From Hamadaea flava (GTDB lineage Bacteria > Actinomycetota > Actinomycetes > Mycobacteriales > Micromonosporaceae): a DNA stretch of 64,000 bases. Within the stretch, counting starts at the first letter, position 1, and each line of letters begins with the position of its first letter. A model generated the notes under the pieces. It did not search any database. It had not been told where the DNA came from and saw nothing but the letters and a program-made list of their open reading frames with translations. The stretch lies in NCBI RefSeq assembly GCF_024172085.1, contig NZ_JAMZDZ010000001.1, positions 8,742,001-8,806,000 on the forward strand, read 5' to 3'. The position numbers were made by a program, and so were the translations under genes. Below, one piece after another: positions 36,042 to 44,136 of this stretch.

Positions 36042-36926
36042 ATGCGGGGATATCGACACTGGTCCGCCGCCGCGATGGCAGTCGTCCTGCTGCTCGTGTC
36101 GCCGGCGCCGACAGCGAGCGCCGCCGGTCCAGAACCGGGCGGTCGCATCCTCTATCTTCAGTTCGACGGCTCGACGGGTGTCTACGGGGCACTCAAGAGC
36201 GTTCGCCCGAACGGCCTCGACGGCCAGGACTTCGCCATGCAGTTGGGATTCGGCGCCTCGCCGGATTACTCGCCCGACGGCAACAGGATCGCGTACATCC
36301 AGGGTTACAGCCTACGGACCATGGCTTCCGACGGCACTGACGATCGATGGCTGGTGGACGCGCCGTACGGGCCTGCGTATCCGCGCTGGTCACCGGACGG
36401 GCAATGGGTCGTCGCCGAGTCCGGTGGCGACATCGTGGCGGTGCACCGGGAGGGTTATCCGTCTGGGTGGGTGAACCTGACGGAAACTCACGGCAACAAC
36501 GACCTCATCGCCGCGTGGGCGCCTGACGGCCGTCACTTCGCCACGGCGGTCTACCCCGGCATCCGCGTCTACAGCGCCGACGGTGTCGACATGCGTAGCC
36601 TCAACGAGATGCCGGGGGCGTACCGCCTGGACTGGAGCCCGAACGGCAGAGTGATCGCCATCGAGGCGCTCGGCGATCTGTGGCTGGTGAACGCCGTGTC
36701 CGGCACGGTACGCAGGCTTACCAACACCCCCGACGTGCAGGAGATCAGCCCGGTGTGGTCGCCCGACGGGCGGTGGCTGGCGTACGGACAAGGCCCCGGC
36801 GTCCACGATCCGGAACTCCCGGGCCTCACCACCGACCCGATGATCTGGCTGATGGACGCGAACGGCCACAACCGCCATTCCACCGGCGTACACGGCCTCC
36901 CGAGCAGCTGGCGTGCGGCGGCCTGA
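36042..36926 (+). CDS. Secreted TolB-like beta-propeller protein
   Basis: ATG at 36042, 294 aa, with GAGGGA upstream. Signal peptide about residues 1-28 (AVVLLLVSPAPTASA). Repeated propeller blades with the S-P-D-G signature follow: DYSPDGNRIAYI, RWSPDGQWVVAE, AWAPDGRHFATA, DWSPNGRVIAIE, VWSPDGRWLAYG. About six blades are visible. Binding partner unknown. The upstream region at 35990-36010 is the most AT-rich nearby (CTCGATATATCGATTACTG) and is a plausible promoter. Confidence 0.85.
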   Translation: MRGYRHWSAAAMAVVLLLVSPAPTASAAGPEPGGRILYLQFDGSTGVYGALKSVRPNGLDGQDFAMQLGFGASPDYSPDGNRIAYIQGYSLRTMASDGTDDRWLVDAPYGPAYPRWSPDGQWVVAESGGDIVAVHREGYPSGWVNLTETHGNNDLIAAWAPDGRHFATAVYPGIRVYSADGVDMRSLNEMPGAYRLDWSPNGRVIAIEALGDLWLVNAVSGTVRRLTNTPDVQEISPVWSPDGRWLAYGQGPGVHDPELPGLTTDPMIWLMDANGHNRHSTGVHGLPSSWRAAA

Positions 36927-37001
36927 CGAGGTACTGGTCCAGCTGATAGCTGACTGGCGGCGGCACGCGCGCCTGCTGAAGCGCGATGACGCCGACATCA
37001 C

Positions 37002-37078
37002 CGCGGACGACGTCGGCGTCGACGTCGTCCGCGTGCCCCTCGCAAAGGTCGCCCCGGTTAGCTGCGCTCGCCGGGGCG
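37002..37078. terminator. Two consecutive hairpins between convergent genes
   Basis: Hairpin 1: perfect 13-bp stem CGCGGACGACGTC (37002-37014) with GACGTCGTCCGCG (37021-37033), 6-nt loop. Hairpin 2: 8-bp stem CGCCCCGG (37050-37057) with CCGGGGCG (37071-37078). Each probably stops transcription from one side. Confidence 0.75.
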
Positions 37079-37091
37079 CTGTCATTTCGGA

Positions 37092-38708
37092 TTAGGCCAC
37101 GAGCGGCTCTTCGGTCAGCTCGGTCAGCTGGACCGTGCACAGGCCGCCACGCTCGGCCCTCACGTCGGTGACCTCGAGCTGAGTACCAGGAGCGAGGATG
37201 AACTCCTCCTCGCCGGAAAACGCCGAGAAGCTGCGGATGCCAACCGCCCGGACGGGACGTACCTCGAAGAGGGTGCGCTTGCCGCGAGGTCCGAGAAACG
37301 CTTTCGCCACACCAAGTTTGGAGGTGCACGAGGACACGCCCCACCAGGTGACCGTCTGGCCGAGCGGGTATTGCGCGCGCAGGTCCAGCGATACGCCGCG
37401 CCACAACGGCTCGGTGCGGGCGGGCAGCCGGGACACCGCGGAGAACAGCAGCCGGAGGTAGGCCAGGTAGGGGGTGATGCGGCTGCGGTCGGGGTGGCGC
37501 AGGGTGGCGTTGATCTCCCGGTAGAACGCCGACTCGCAGGTGTAGAGATAGAGCGCGGCCACCTCGTCGGCGGACAGCCCGACGGTGTCCTTCTCCGCCC
37601 GCGACTGGCCGAACTCGTGTGCCTGGCTCACGTACCAGTCGAGACCGGACAGCACCTTGGTCACCGGGCCGATCGCCTCCTGGATGTCCATCAGCGGCGT
37701 GTCGAACACGCCAGTGATCGCCGGAAGTACCAGACCCTCGTCCTTGACGCTGGCGAGCCGCTCCAGGTAGAGCTTGTGCAACTCCATCGTCGAGGTGATG
37801 AAGGCGCCCATCCGGCTGGCGGTGTCGGGGTCGGTGCCCTTGCCGGCCGTCGAGGTCTGGTCCCAATCCTTGCTGGGCAACCAGTCGATCTGCTCGGCTC
37901 CGACCTCTCCCAACGCCGCGTTGATCTGCGTGAAGTGGTCACCATCGCAGAACAGTTCGCCCCGCGCCGCCGGGTTGGCGTGGTCGATGTGCCGCACCTG
38001 CACATCCGGGTAGCGCTTTTGGAGCTGGAGCACAACGGTTTTGAGGCTACGGGCGTGGGTGCCCCACCACGCGAAGACCACACCCCGGTCGGACTCGTCG
38101 GCGTGCTGCTTCGCCTTGAAGATCTCCTCGATCACGCGCTCGACCGCGGGCCGCCAGAACGCGGTGTGCTGCTCGGTGCTCATCGCCCCGTCGAGGCTCG
38201 TGGTGAGGGCAGCGTGGAACAGCAGCACCCCCTGGGTGAGCATCGCCTGGAACCACTCCGGCGGCTGCACGATGTCCTGCTTCTTCAGCAGGGCCCGCAG
38301 ATCGCCGATCGAGGTCGTCTTGGGAATGCCGTACTTGCCCATGGCCGCCGCCTTGATGATGCAGCGGATCGAGACCGTCCGGCCGAACAGGCTGTCGGCC
38401 CAGTTGTGGAAGGCGTTGTCGAACATGGCGATGCCGGTGGCGCTCTCCTGCCGTGGATAGGGCTCCTGGCCGAAGACCACGACCTTCCACTTGTGTGCCG
38501 GGTGCGGCTTGAGGGCTTGGAAGGTCAGTTCCCGGACCGGGCCGACGTGCGGTCCGCGACCCGGGCCGATGAACGCGGGCGCGGCCGGATTCGCCTCGAT
38601 GACCGGCTTCAGCAGCGGCAGCCAGGGCTCGCCGCCACCAGCGAAGAGCTCGGTCAGGCCGAGCGGATCGATGGGGTCGGGCGTCGTCGAGGGTCCACTG
38701 TCGCTCAT
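37092..38708 (-). CDS. UDG-like domain fused to an R-S-E ADP-ribosyltransferase
   Basis: 538 aa from the ATG at 38708. Residues about 15-275 follow family-1 uracil-DNA glycosylase order: WKVVVFGQEPYPRQESATGI (GQDPYH equivalent, with D replaced by E82 and H by P85), VLLFHAALTT (VLLLNxxLT equivalent, Asn replaced by His165), VVFAWWGTHARSLK, then RHIDHANPAARGELF and DGDHFTQIN (HPSPLS/HF-x-x-x-N equivalent). Residues about 380-525 are an ART domain: Arg437 in LWRGVS, the STS-like WGVSSCTS (455-463 region), and E500/E502 of the ExE motif in FSGEEEFILAPGT. The middle (290-375) is helical. The UDG half probably recognises DNA, perhaps without normal base excision, and the ART half would ADP-ribosylate it or a bound protein. 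Divergent from the macrodomain gene at 38975. Confidence 0.85.
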   Translation of the reverse strand: MSDSGPSTTPDPIDPLGLTELFAGGGEPWLPLLKPVIEANPAAPAFIGPGRGPHVGPVRELTFQALKPHPAHKWKVVVFGQEPYPRQESATGIAMFDNAFHNWADSLFGRTVSIRCIIKAAAMGKYGIPKTTSIGDLRALLKKQDIVQPPEWFQAMLTQGVLLFHAALTTSLDGAMSTEQHTAFWRPAVERVIEEIFKAKQHADESDRGVVFAWWGTHARSLKTVVLQLQKRYPDVQVRHIDHANPAARGELFCDGDHFTQINAALGEVGAEQIDWLPSKDWDQTSTAGKGTDPDTASRMGAFITSTMELHKLYLERLASVKDEGLVLPAITGVFDTPLMDIQEAIGPVTKVLSGLDWYVSQAHEFGQSRAEKDTVGLSADEVAALYLYTCESAFYREINATLRHPDRSRITPYLAYLRLLFSAVSRLPARTEPLWRGVSLDLRAQYPLGQTVTWWGVSSCTSKLGVAKAFLGPRGKRTLFEVRPVRAVGIRSFSAFSGEEEFILAPGTQLEVTDVRAERGGLCTVQLTELTEEPLVA

Positions 38709-38974
38709 CGTGCGTTCCCCGATCTGTCGTCGTGCCGCAAGGGCACGGAGAGAATAGGCGGACGAGGCCGAGGAAACGTCATCAGTCTCCCGAGCACTCA
38801 CCACTGTGGGCATTCCGGCGCGGCGAAGCCTACGGCGATCAACCGACAAGAAGACGGCCTTCGATCAAGATGAAGTCGATTTCCATGGTCGAGGTACGTC
38901 TGCCGAAAGCTGTCGGTGCCCGGTGCTACTTTCTGGCCCGCCGGAGCACAGTCCCTCTACATCGGAGTCGAGCC

Positions 38975-39640
38975 ATGACCAATGAGCAAGATAAGCCGCA
39001 GGTGCGAGTGGTCCTCACCGACATCAACGCCAAAGTCGTGCAGGCATGGCGCTCGGCGTTCGCCGACAACCCGGAAGTCGAGATCGTCTCCGGATCGATC
39101 ATGAATCAGGCCGTCGACGCCTGGGTCAGCCCCACCAACTCGCACGGGCGGATGGACGGCGGTGTTGACGCGGTCATCAAGCAGCACCTCGGCGCCGGGA
39201 TCCAATTGCGGGTGCAGCGGGCGATCCGGGCACAGTTCGGCACCTCGATGCCGGTGGGAAGCGCAGTGTGCGTCCGGTCCGGTGCAGCCGAACCCCAGTT
39301 CCTGATCTCGACGCCAACCATGGTGCGCTCCGCTGAGGACGTCAGCGCGAAGTTGAACGTAGCGTTCGCCTGCGCCGCCGCGTTCCAGGCGATCCACATG
39401 CAAAACGCGGCGGAGCCGGGGAGCATCGGCTCAGTGGCACTGGTCGGCCTGGGCGCGGCGACCGGCCGGGTCCCGGCCCAGGTCTGCGCCAACCTGATGT
39501 GGACCGGCTACACGCTCTTCAACGATTTCCGCTTCCCGACCTACGACGACCTCCGGACGACGATCAAGGCCCAGCTCGGCGACATCGACCGCCGCCCCGA
39601 GACCGAGCGCGCCCGCATCCAACCCCCGGCCCGCCGCTGA
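38975..39640 (+). CDS. Macrodomain protein (predicted ADP-ribose binding/hydrolysis)
   Basis: 221 aa from an ATG with GGAG 7 nt upstream. N-terminal strand RVVLTDIN and GSIMNQAVDAWVSPTN, then SHGRMDGGVDAVIKQHLG carrying the macrodomain N-x-x-G-x-M-x-G-G-V-D-x-x-I signature (Asn55, Gly62, Gly63, Asp65). A second ligand loop is VGLGAATGRVP (about 157-167). Macrodomains bind ADP-ribose, and DarG-type members remove it from DNA bases. Divergent placement beside an ADP-ribosyltransferase, with only 266 bp between starts, suggests it is the antitoxin or reversal partner. The C-terminal 30 residues are charged. Confidence 0.88.
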   Translation: MTNEQDKPQVRVVLTDINAKVVQAWRSAFADNPEVEIVSGSIMNQAVDAWVSPTNSHGRMDGGVDAVIKQHLGAGIQLRVQRAIRAQFGTSMPVGSAVCVRSGAAEPQFLISTPTMVRSAEDVSAKLNVAFACAAAFQAIHMQNAAEPGSIGSVALVGLGAATGRVPAQVCANLMWTGYTLFNDFRFPTYDDLRTTIKAQLGDIDRRPETERARIQPPARR

Positions 39641-39697
39641 GCTCACGGCGGATGCACTGGCGGCGTCCAGGCCGTGACAAGCTTGGCCGGGCAGGGG

Positions 39698-40264
39698 TCA
39701 CCACTCGAAGGTCGTCCACTCCCGCATCGGGAGGAGACCTTCGGTGGTGTCCCCACAGCGATCAGCCCATGCCTCCGCCACCATCACCGGGCGGCTCAGC
39801 ACGATATCGCCGGCTCGCTGAATTCGCAGTACCAACCCGAGCTGCGGTGACCACGGATCAGCCTGCTGCGAGTACCACAGCTCGTGGCCGCAAGTCTTGA
39901 GGTAGTCGGCGATCTCCCTCTCCATGCGCGAGGGTGTCTGCGCGACCAAACGCATACCGTCCAGGGTCACCTGCGGACCACGTAGGGCATTAATGACGAT
40001 GCCTGCCAGGCCGATGGACTCGTCGTAGTACGTGGTCACCGCTAGCCGGCCGGGCATCTCAGTTCGCCGCTCCAGCCAGAACTCGGCCCATCCATCCCCG
40101 TCCGAGGCGCCCAACGAGGCCGCGACGCTGAGGGAGCCGCGTACTGCGGCTCGCGCCTGGTCGTGCGTCATGCCGAACCGCAACGGGCCGACGTGCTCGA
40201 AAGGCGTGAACGACCACGCGAGCCTCTCCGCCTCGGCCAGGACGGCCCAGATGCCGGTCGCCAT
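39698..40264 (-). CDS. Small protein with immunity-like fold, Fic operon
   Basis: 188 aa. ATG with GGGAGG 7 nt upstream, one base after the Fic gene stop. The segment FEHVGPLRFGMTHDQARAAV resembles the G-x-x-F-G-M-(S/T) motif common in bacterial immunity and SMI1-neighbour proteins. The rest is mixed alpha/beta with several Trp. As the gene directly after a Fic gene, it could be its antitoxin or partner. No inhibitory S/T-x-x-x-E/G-N helix of classical Fic antitoxins is evident. Confidence 0.65.
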   Translation of the reverse strand: MATGIWAVLAEAERLAWSFTPFEHVGPLRFGMTHDQARAAVRGSLSVAASLGASDGDGWAEFWLERRTEMPGRLAVTTYYDESIGLAGIVINALRGPQVTLDGMRLVAQTPSRMEREIADYLKTCGHELWYSQQADPWSPQLGLVLRIQRAGDIVLSRPVMVAEAWADRCGDTTEGLLPMREWTTFEW

Positions 40265-40265
40265 G

Positions 40266-40997
40266 TCACACCTCCCTGGTGGTGCCGCGCCCGGAACACC
40301 GGGGCGAAAATGGTTGTCGCGAAGACGGCTGGAATCCGCCCGCATCCTCGATTGCCGCGTGCCTGTTCGCTCGCACCCAGCGGCGATGGGTGGCCGTGGC
40401 GATGCCGTGAACGAGCCGGGCGAGGTCCGCTGCTCCGTCAGCGTCGTCGGCGCGCCGCGGCGTCGTGAGGATCGGCGTGAGGTCGTCGAGTTCGACGCTC
40501 TCACGCAGTAACACGAACTGGAGCACCAGTCCGGCCAGACGAGCATTGCCGTCGTCGTAGGGGTGGAAGAAGGCGACATCGAGGTAGGCGCGAGCCGCGC
40601 GGGCCGTCACCGGTGCTTCGCGATCGGTGGTCTCCACCAGACATGCGGCGAACCGCAGCTCAGTGTCGGCGTGCAGCCCGTACCGTTCCCGGCCGTTCTT
40701 CGCATACGCCGGCGACTGGCGGAACTGGGCGACCGCGACGCCACGGATGACCCGGTTCCAGCGAGCCAGGAGACTCACGGTGAGGTCGGCGTCGGAGGCG
40801 GCTTCACGTCGCACGTCGTCGTACGCGGCCAGCAACCGGCACAGCCGTCGCGGGCTGTGCCTGGACGACCCGCGGGCGAAATCGACGAAGCCGTCACGGA
40901 TCGCGGGCACCGGCATCGTCGGATGTGGAACGAGATTCCGCCACCCGACGGTTTTGCGCAACCGTTGCCAAACCGCCAGGTGGTCAGGCGCGGTCAA
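40266..40997 (-). CDS. Fic-domain protein with atypical active site
   Basis: 243 aa from a TTG that overlaps the upstream gene by 14 bp. The Fic core is visible at residues 140-165: DVAFFHPYDDGNARLAGLVL. Compared with HPFx(D/E)GNGRxxR, the catalytic His145, acidic Asp149, Gly150, Asn151 and Arg153 are kept. Phe is Tyr, the second Gly is Ala, and the final Arg that contacts the gamma-phosphate is missing. It could transfer AMP or another moiety, or be altered in substrate. A helical N-terminus precedes the core. Encoded with two unknown proteins next to the ADP-ribosylation pair. Confidence 0.82.
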   Translation of the reverse strand: MTAPDHLAVWQRLRKTVGWRNLVPHPTMPVPAIRDGFVDFARGSSRHSPRRLCRLLAAYDDVRREAASDADLTVSLLARWNRVIRGVAVAQFRQSPAYAKNGRERYGLHADTELRFAACLVETTDREAPVTARAARAYLDVAFFHPYDDGNARLAGLVLQFVLLRESVELDDLTPILTTPRRADDADGAADLARLVHGIATATHRRWVRANRHAAIEDAGGFQPSSRQPFSPRCSGRGTTREV

Positions 40998-42147
40998 CAG
41001 TCACCTGCCGCGCCAGGTCCTCAGCTACCGACGTCACAACCGCTCGCGGCGGCTCCACCCAACTGTTGAAGCGGCCGGCGACGGCGTGCTCGAGCAGCTC
41101 CGCCCGGCGGGTGGACTCGATCCCGGCCGCATCGAGAAACCAGCCCAGCACGGTCACACAGCAGCGGTACCAACCGGATTCGTAGTGAGTGCTGTCACCG
41201 ACCGCGGTCACCAGGTGCGCGACCGCGCGCTCCCATCCGTCCAGGTCGTCGGCGGGAAGAGGCAGGAACCGGTTGAACCGTTCCGCCACGTCGTCGAGCC
41301 AGCCGCGCCACTCCACCAGGGCGGCAGAGATCGCGGTCGCGGTCGCTTCCGGCGTAGTGACGGAATGCCTGAAGCAGCACCACGAGCCTACCGGTCCACC
41401 ATCGAGGTCGCCTTCGCCGAGTGACCAGCGCCAACCCACCGCCCACCGCCCGTACCGCTCGATAAGCCCGGCGGACACGTTCTCCAGCCACAGATCTCGG
41501 AGACGCCAGTCGGCCCGAGGCGACGGGAGTTCGGCCGCAGCGATCAGATCACTCACCACAGCCAGAACCATGTTCGGATCGAGGGCCCGATCCCGGAGGT
41601 CGGTGTCCGCCCAGCTCAGCTGACTGGGATGCGGTAGACGGAGGTCCCGGGGCAGAGTGTAGAGGGTGACCTGGCCGGCGCCCCGGACAACCCGCCAGGC
41701 CGGTGGCTCGCCCGTGCCGTCCGCTGCCGGCGGGCCCGCCGCCGTGAAGCGGCCTTCGTCATCGGTGGCGAACTCGACCAGCAGGTCATGCCAGGCCACC
41801 ACAGCGTCAGCGATGCAGGTCAGCGTCTCCTGCGGGGTCGTCACCGCAGGACGTCGCGCCCGCCAAACTGGAACGACGCCGCGATCCTGGTAGTCCTCCA
41901 TCGCGAAGGTGAACGACCAGCCCACCACCCAGTCGCCCAAGTGCTCGACCAGCGCCTCCGTCATCCGGTCGTACCAGAACCCGACGAGCCGCCAGTCGGT
42001 GCCAGGCGGCGGGACGTCGGCCGCCGGTGGCAGCATCCGCACCAACTCCGCGACGCCGGCCGGGTTGAACGTGGGCCGCGCGGCGGGATCCACGGCGCTC
42101 CAGGTGAGTCTCGAGAACTCGGGGAGATGGACCCGGTCAGTCGTCAC
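40984..42147 (-). CDS. Hypothetical protein with internal duplication, first gene of Fic operon
   Basis: 387 aa. Two homologous halves: residues about 10-120 and 175-285 each contain a (R/T)DWRL-x-x-x-W block, then a (D/R)W(V/A)VGW block (WVVGWSFTFAMED versus WAVGWRWSLGEGD), then a VTTP(Q/E) block and a ...VEW/VAWH helix. The C-terminal 100 residues are helical. No known family recognised. Overlap with the Fic gene implies coupled expression. Divergent from the ABC transporter at 42299. Confidence 0.7.
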   Translation of the reverse strand: MTTDRVHLPEFSRLTWSAVDPAARPTFNPAGVAELVRMLPPAADVPPPGTDWRLVGFWYDRMTEALVEHLGDWVVGWSFTFAMEDYQDRGVVPVWRARRPAVTTPQETLTCIADAVVAWHDLLVEFATDDEGRFTAAGPPAADGTGEPPAWRVVRGAGQVTLYTLPRDLRLPHPSQLSWADTDLRDRALDPNMVLAVVSDLIAAAELPSPRADWRLRDLWLENVSAGLIERYGRWAVGWRWSLGEGDLDGGPVGSWCCFRHSVTTPEATATAISAALVEWRGWLDDVAERFNRFLPLPADDLDGWERAVAHLVTAVGDSTHYESGWYRCCVTVLGWFLDAAGIESTRRAELLEHAVAGRFNSWVEPPRAVVTSVAEDLARQVTVDRA

Positions 42148-42298
42148 GCTCGGCCCTTTCCTACGGCAGCCGACCAGCTTAGTCGGTCCGCCGTCCCGGC
42201 GTTGGCGGTCGCGGTCGCGATCTGGGGCGATAGCACGTGGACCAGCCGTGAAGGCGGCGTGTAACCACGCTGCAAGTCGTATCAGTCAGAGTGGTCGC

Positions 42299-43324
42299 AT
42301 GAACCTGACTGACACCACGATCCGCCAGGGCGCCACGACCGGCGTCCAACGGCAGCAGGGCGACCTGGCCGTCGAGGCGACGGGGCTGGTGAAGCGCTTC
42401 GGCGACGTCGTCGCCGTCGACGGGATCGACCTGCGGGTGAACATGGGCGAGGTCTTCGGCGTGCTCGGCCCGAACGGCGCCGGCAAGACGACGATGCTGA
42501 GGATGTTGGCGACGCTGCTGACGATCGACGGCGGCAAGGCCACCATCTTCGGTGTCGACGTCGCGGACCGGCCCCACCAGATCCGGCAGCTCGTCGGCGT
42601 GACCGGCCAGTACGCCTCCGTCGACGAGAACCTCACCGCCGCGGAGAACCTCTGGCTCTTCGGCCGGCTGGTCGGCCTGAAATCGAAGCCGGCGAAGAGC
42701 CGGGCCAGCGAACTGTTGGACAAGTTCGGCCTGGCAGATGCCGCGCACCGCCAGATCAAGACCTTCTCCGGCGGTATGCGGCGGCGGCTCGACCTGGCCG
42801 CGTCGCTGATCTCCCGGCCGCCGTTGATCTTCCTGGACGAGCCGACGACCGGTCTCGATCCGCGTACCAGGGGCCAGATGTGGGACACGATCCGCGAGCT
42901 GATCCGCGACGGCGCGACGGTGCTGCTCACCACCCAGTATCTGGATGAGGCCGATCAGCTCGCCGACCGGATCGCAGTGGTCGACCGTGGCCGCAAGGTG
43001 GCCGAGGGTACGCCGAACGAGCTGAAGGCGGCCGTCGGCAATTCCACGCTCTACGTGCAGCTGACGGACGTGAGCCGGACCGGTGAGGCGGCCGGGCTGG
43101 CGGCCCGGATCCTGGGGGAGGCGCCCGCGCTCACCCCGGAGGCGGGCGGCATGTCCATCGCGCTACCGGACCCGAACCGGGCCGCGGACGTGCTCATCGC
43201 GTTGCGTACGGCCGAGATCGGCATCGCGACGGCGTCGGTCCGCCAGCCGACGCTCGACGAGGTCTTCCTCGCCATCACCGGCCACTACACCGATGCCGCG
43301 TCCGATTCCGAGGAGTCCCGATGA
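42299..43324 (+). CDS. DrrA-type ABC transporter ATPase
   Basis: 341 aa from the ATG at 42299. Walker A GPNGAGKTT, Q-loop VTGQYASVDENLT, signature FSGGMRRRLDLA, Walker B LIFLDEPTTGLD, then the DrrA-type C-terminal domain ending QPTLDEVFLAITGHY. This family energises export of drugs and other hydrophobic compounds (daunorubicin resistance group). Overlaps the permease gene by 4 bp (ATGA). Confidence 0.94.
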   Translation: MNLTDTTIRQGATTGVQRQQGDLAVEATGLVKRFGDVVAVDGIDLRVNMGEVFGVLGPNGAGKTTMLRMLATLLTIDGGKATIFGVDVADRPHQIRQLVGVTGQYASVDENLTAAENLWLFGRLVGLKSKPAKSRASELLDKFGLADAAHRQIKTFSGGMRRRLDLAASLISRPPLIFLDEPTTGLDPRTRGQMWDTIRELIRDGATVLLTTQYLDEADQLADRIAVVDRGRKVAEGTPNELKAAVGNSTLYVQLTDVSRTGEAAGLAARILGEAPALTPEAGGMSIALPDPNRAADVLIALRTAEIGIATASVRQPTLDEVFLAITGHYTDAASDSEESR

Positions 43325-44136
43325 CGACGATGATCATTCCAGCGTCTGAGCGCCAGTTGAGCAGTCACACGTCGCTGACCGACACGGTCACGCATACGGC
43401 GGCGATGGCGTGGCGTGCGTTGAAGAAGATGCAACGCAACCCGGAGCAGTTCTTCGACGTCATCGTCCAGCCGCTGTTGTTCACGGCGATGTTCACCTAC
43501 ATCTTCGGCGGCGCGATCGCCGGCGACGTCAAGAGCTACCTGCCGACGATCATCACCGGCATCCTCGCCCAGACGTCGCTGACCGCGTGCATGGCCACCG
43601 GCACCCAGATGCGAGAGGACATGGACAAAGGCGTCTTCGACCGGTTCCGCTCGCTGCCGATGTCCCGCATCGCGCCGCTGGCCGGGCCGATGGCCGCCGA
43701 CATGCTGCGCTACGGGATCGCGGCCACGCTGACCATCTTCACCGGGCTGCTCATGGGCTACCGGCCGGGCGGGGGAGTGCTGGGCGTCGCCGCGGGCTGG
43801 GTCTTGGTCGTCTTCGCCGGGTGGTCGCTGTCTTGGATCTTCGCGTGGCTCGGCACGTTGCTGCGTACGGCTCAGGCCGTCCAGGGCGTCGGAATGATGA
43901 TCATGTTTCCGCTGACATTCCTGTCGAACGCCTTCGTCCCCACCCAGACGCTGCCCGGATGGCTTCAGGCCTTCGTCAAGGTCAATCCGGTCACGCTCGT
44001 CATCAACGCCACGCGGGACCTCATGAACGCCGGCTCGGTCACGTCCAACGTCGGCTGGGCGGTCCTGGGCTGCGCCGTGGTCGTGGCGATCTTCGCGCCG
44101 CTCGCGGTCGTCTCCTACAACCGCAAGATCGGCTGA
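43321..44136 (+). CDS. ABC-2 type transporter permease (DrrB-like)
   Basis: 271 aa. Six membrane segments with the ABC-2 membrane core (IVQPLLFTAMFTYIFGGAI, MIMFPLTFLSNAFVPTQTLP, FVKVNPVTLVINATRDLMN). Translationally coupled to the ATPase. Its 3' end overlaps the convergent SARP-like regulator gene by 22 bp, so transcription of one may affect the other. Confidence 0.94.
   Translation: MTTMIIPASERQLSSHTSLTDTVTHTAAMAWRALKKMQRNPEQFFDVIVQPLLFTAMFTYIFGGAIAGDVKSYLPTIITGILAQTSLTACMATGTQMREDMDKGVFDRFRSLPMSRIAPLAGPMAADMLRYGIAATLTIFTGLLMGYRPGGGVLGVAAGWVLVVFAGWSLSWIFAWLGTLLRTAQAVQGVGMMIMFPLTFLSNAFVPTQTLPGWLQAFVKVNPVTLVINATRDLMNAGSVTSNVGWAVLGCAVVVAIFAPLAVVSYNRKIG

Noticed and set aside
36913-37095. 60-codon plus-strand ORF after the beta-propeller gene
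   Set aside because: It overlaps both terminator hairpins and the ends of two convergent genes; composition follows the inverted repeat.
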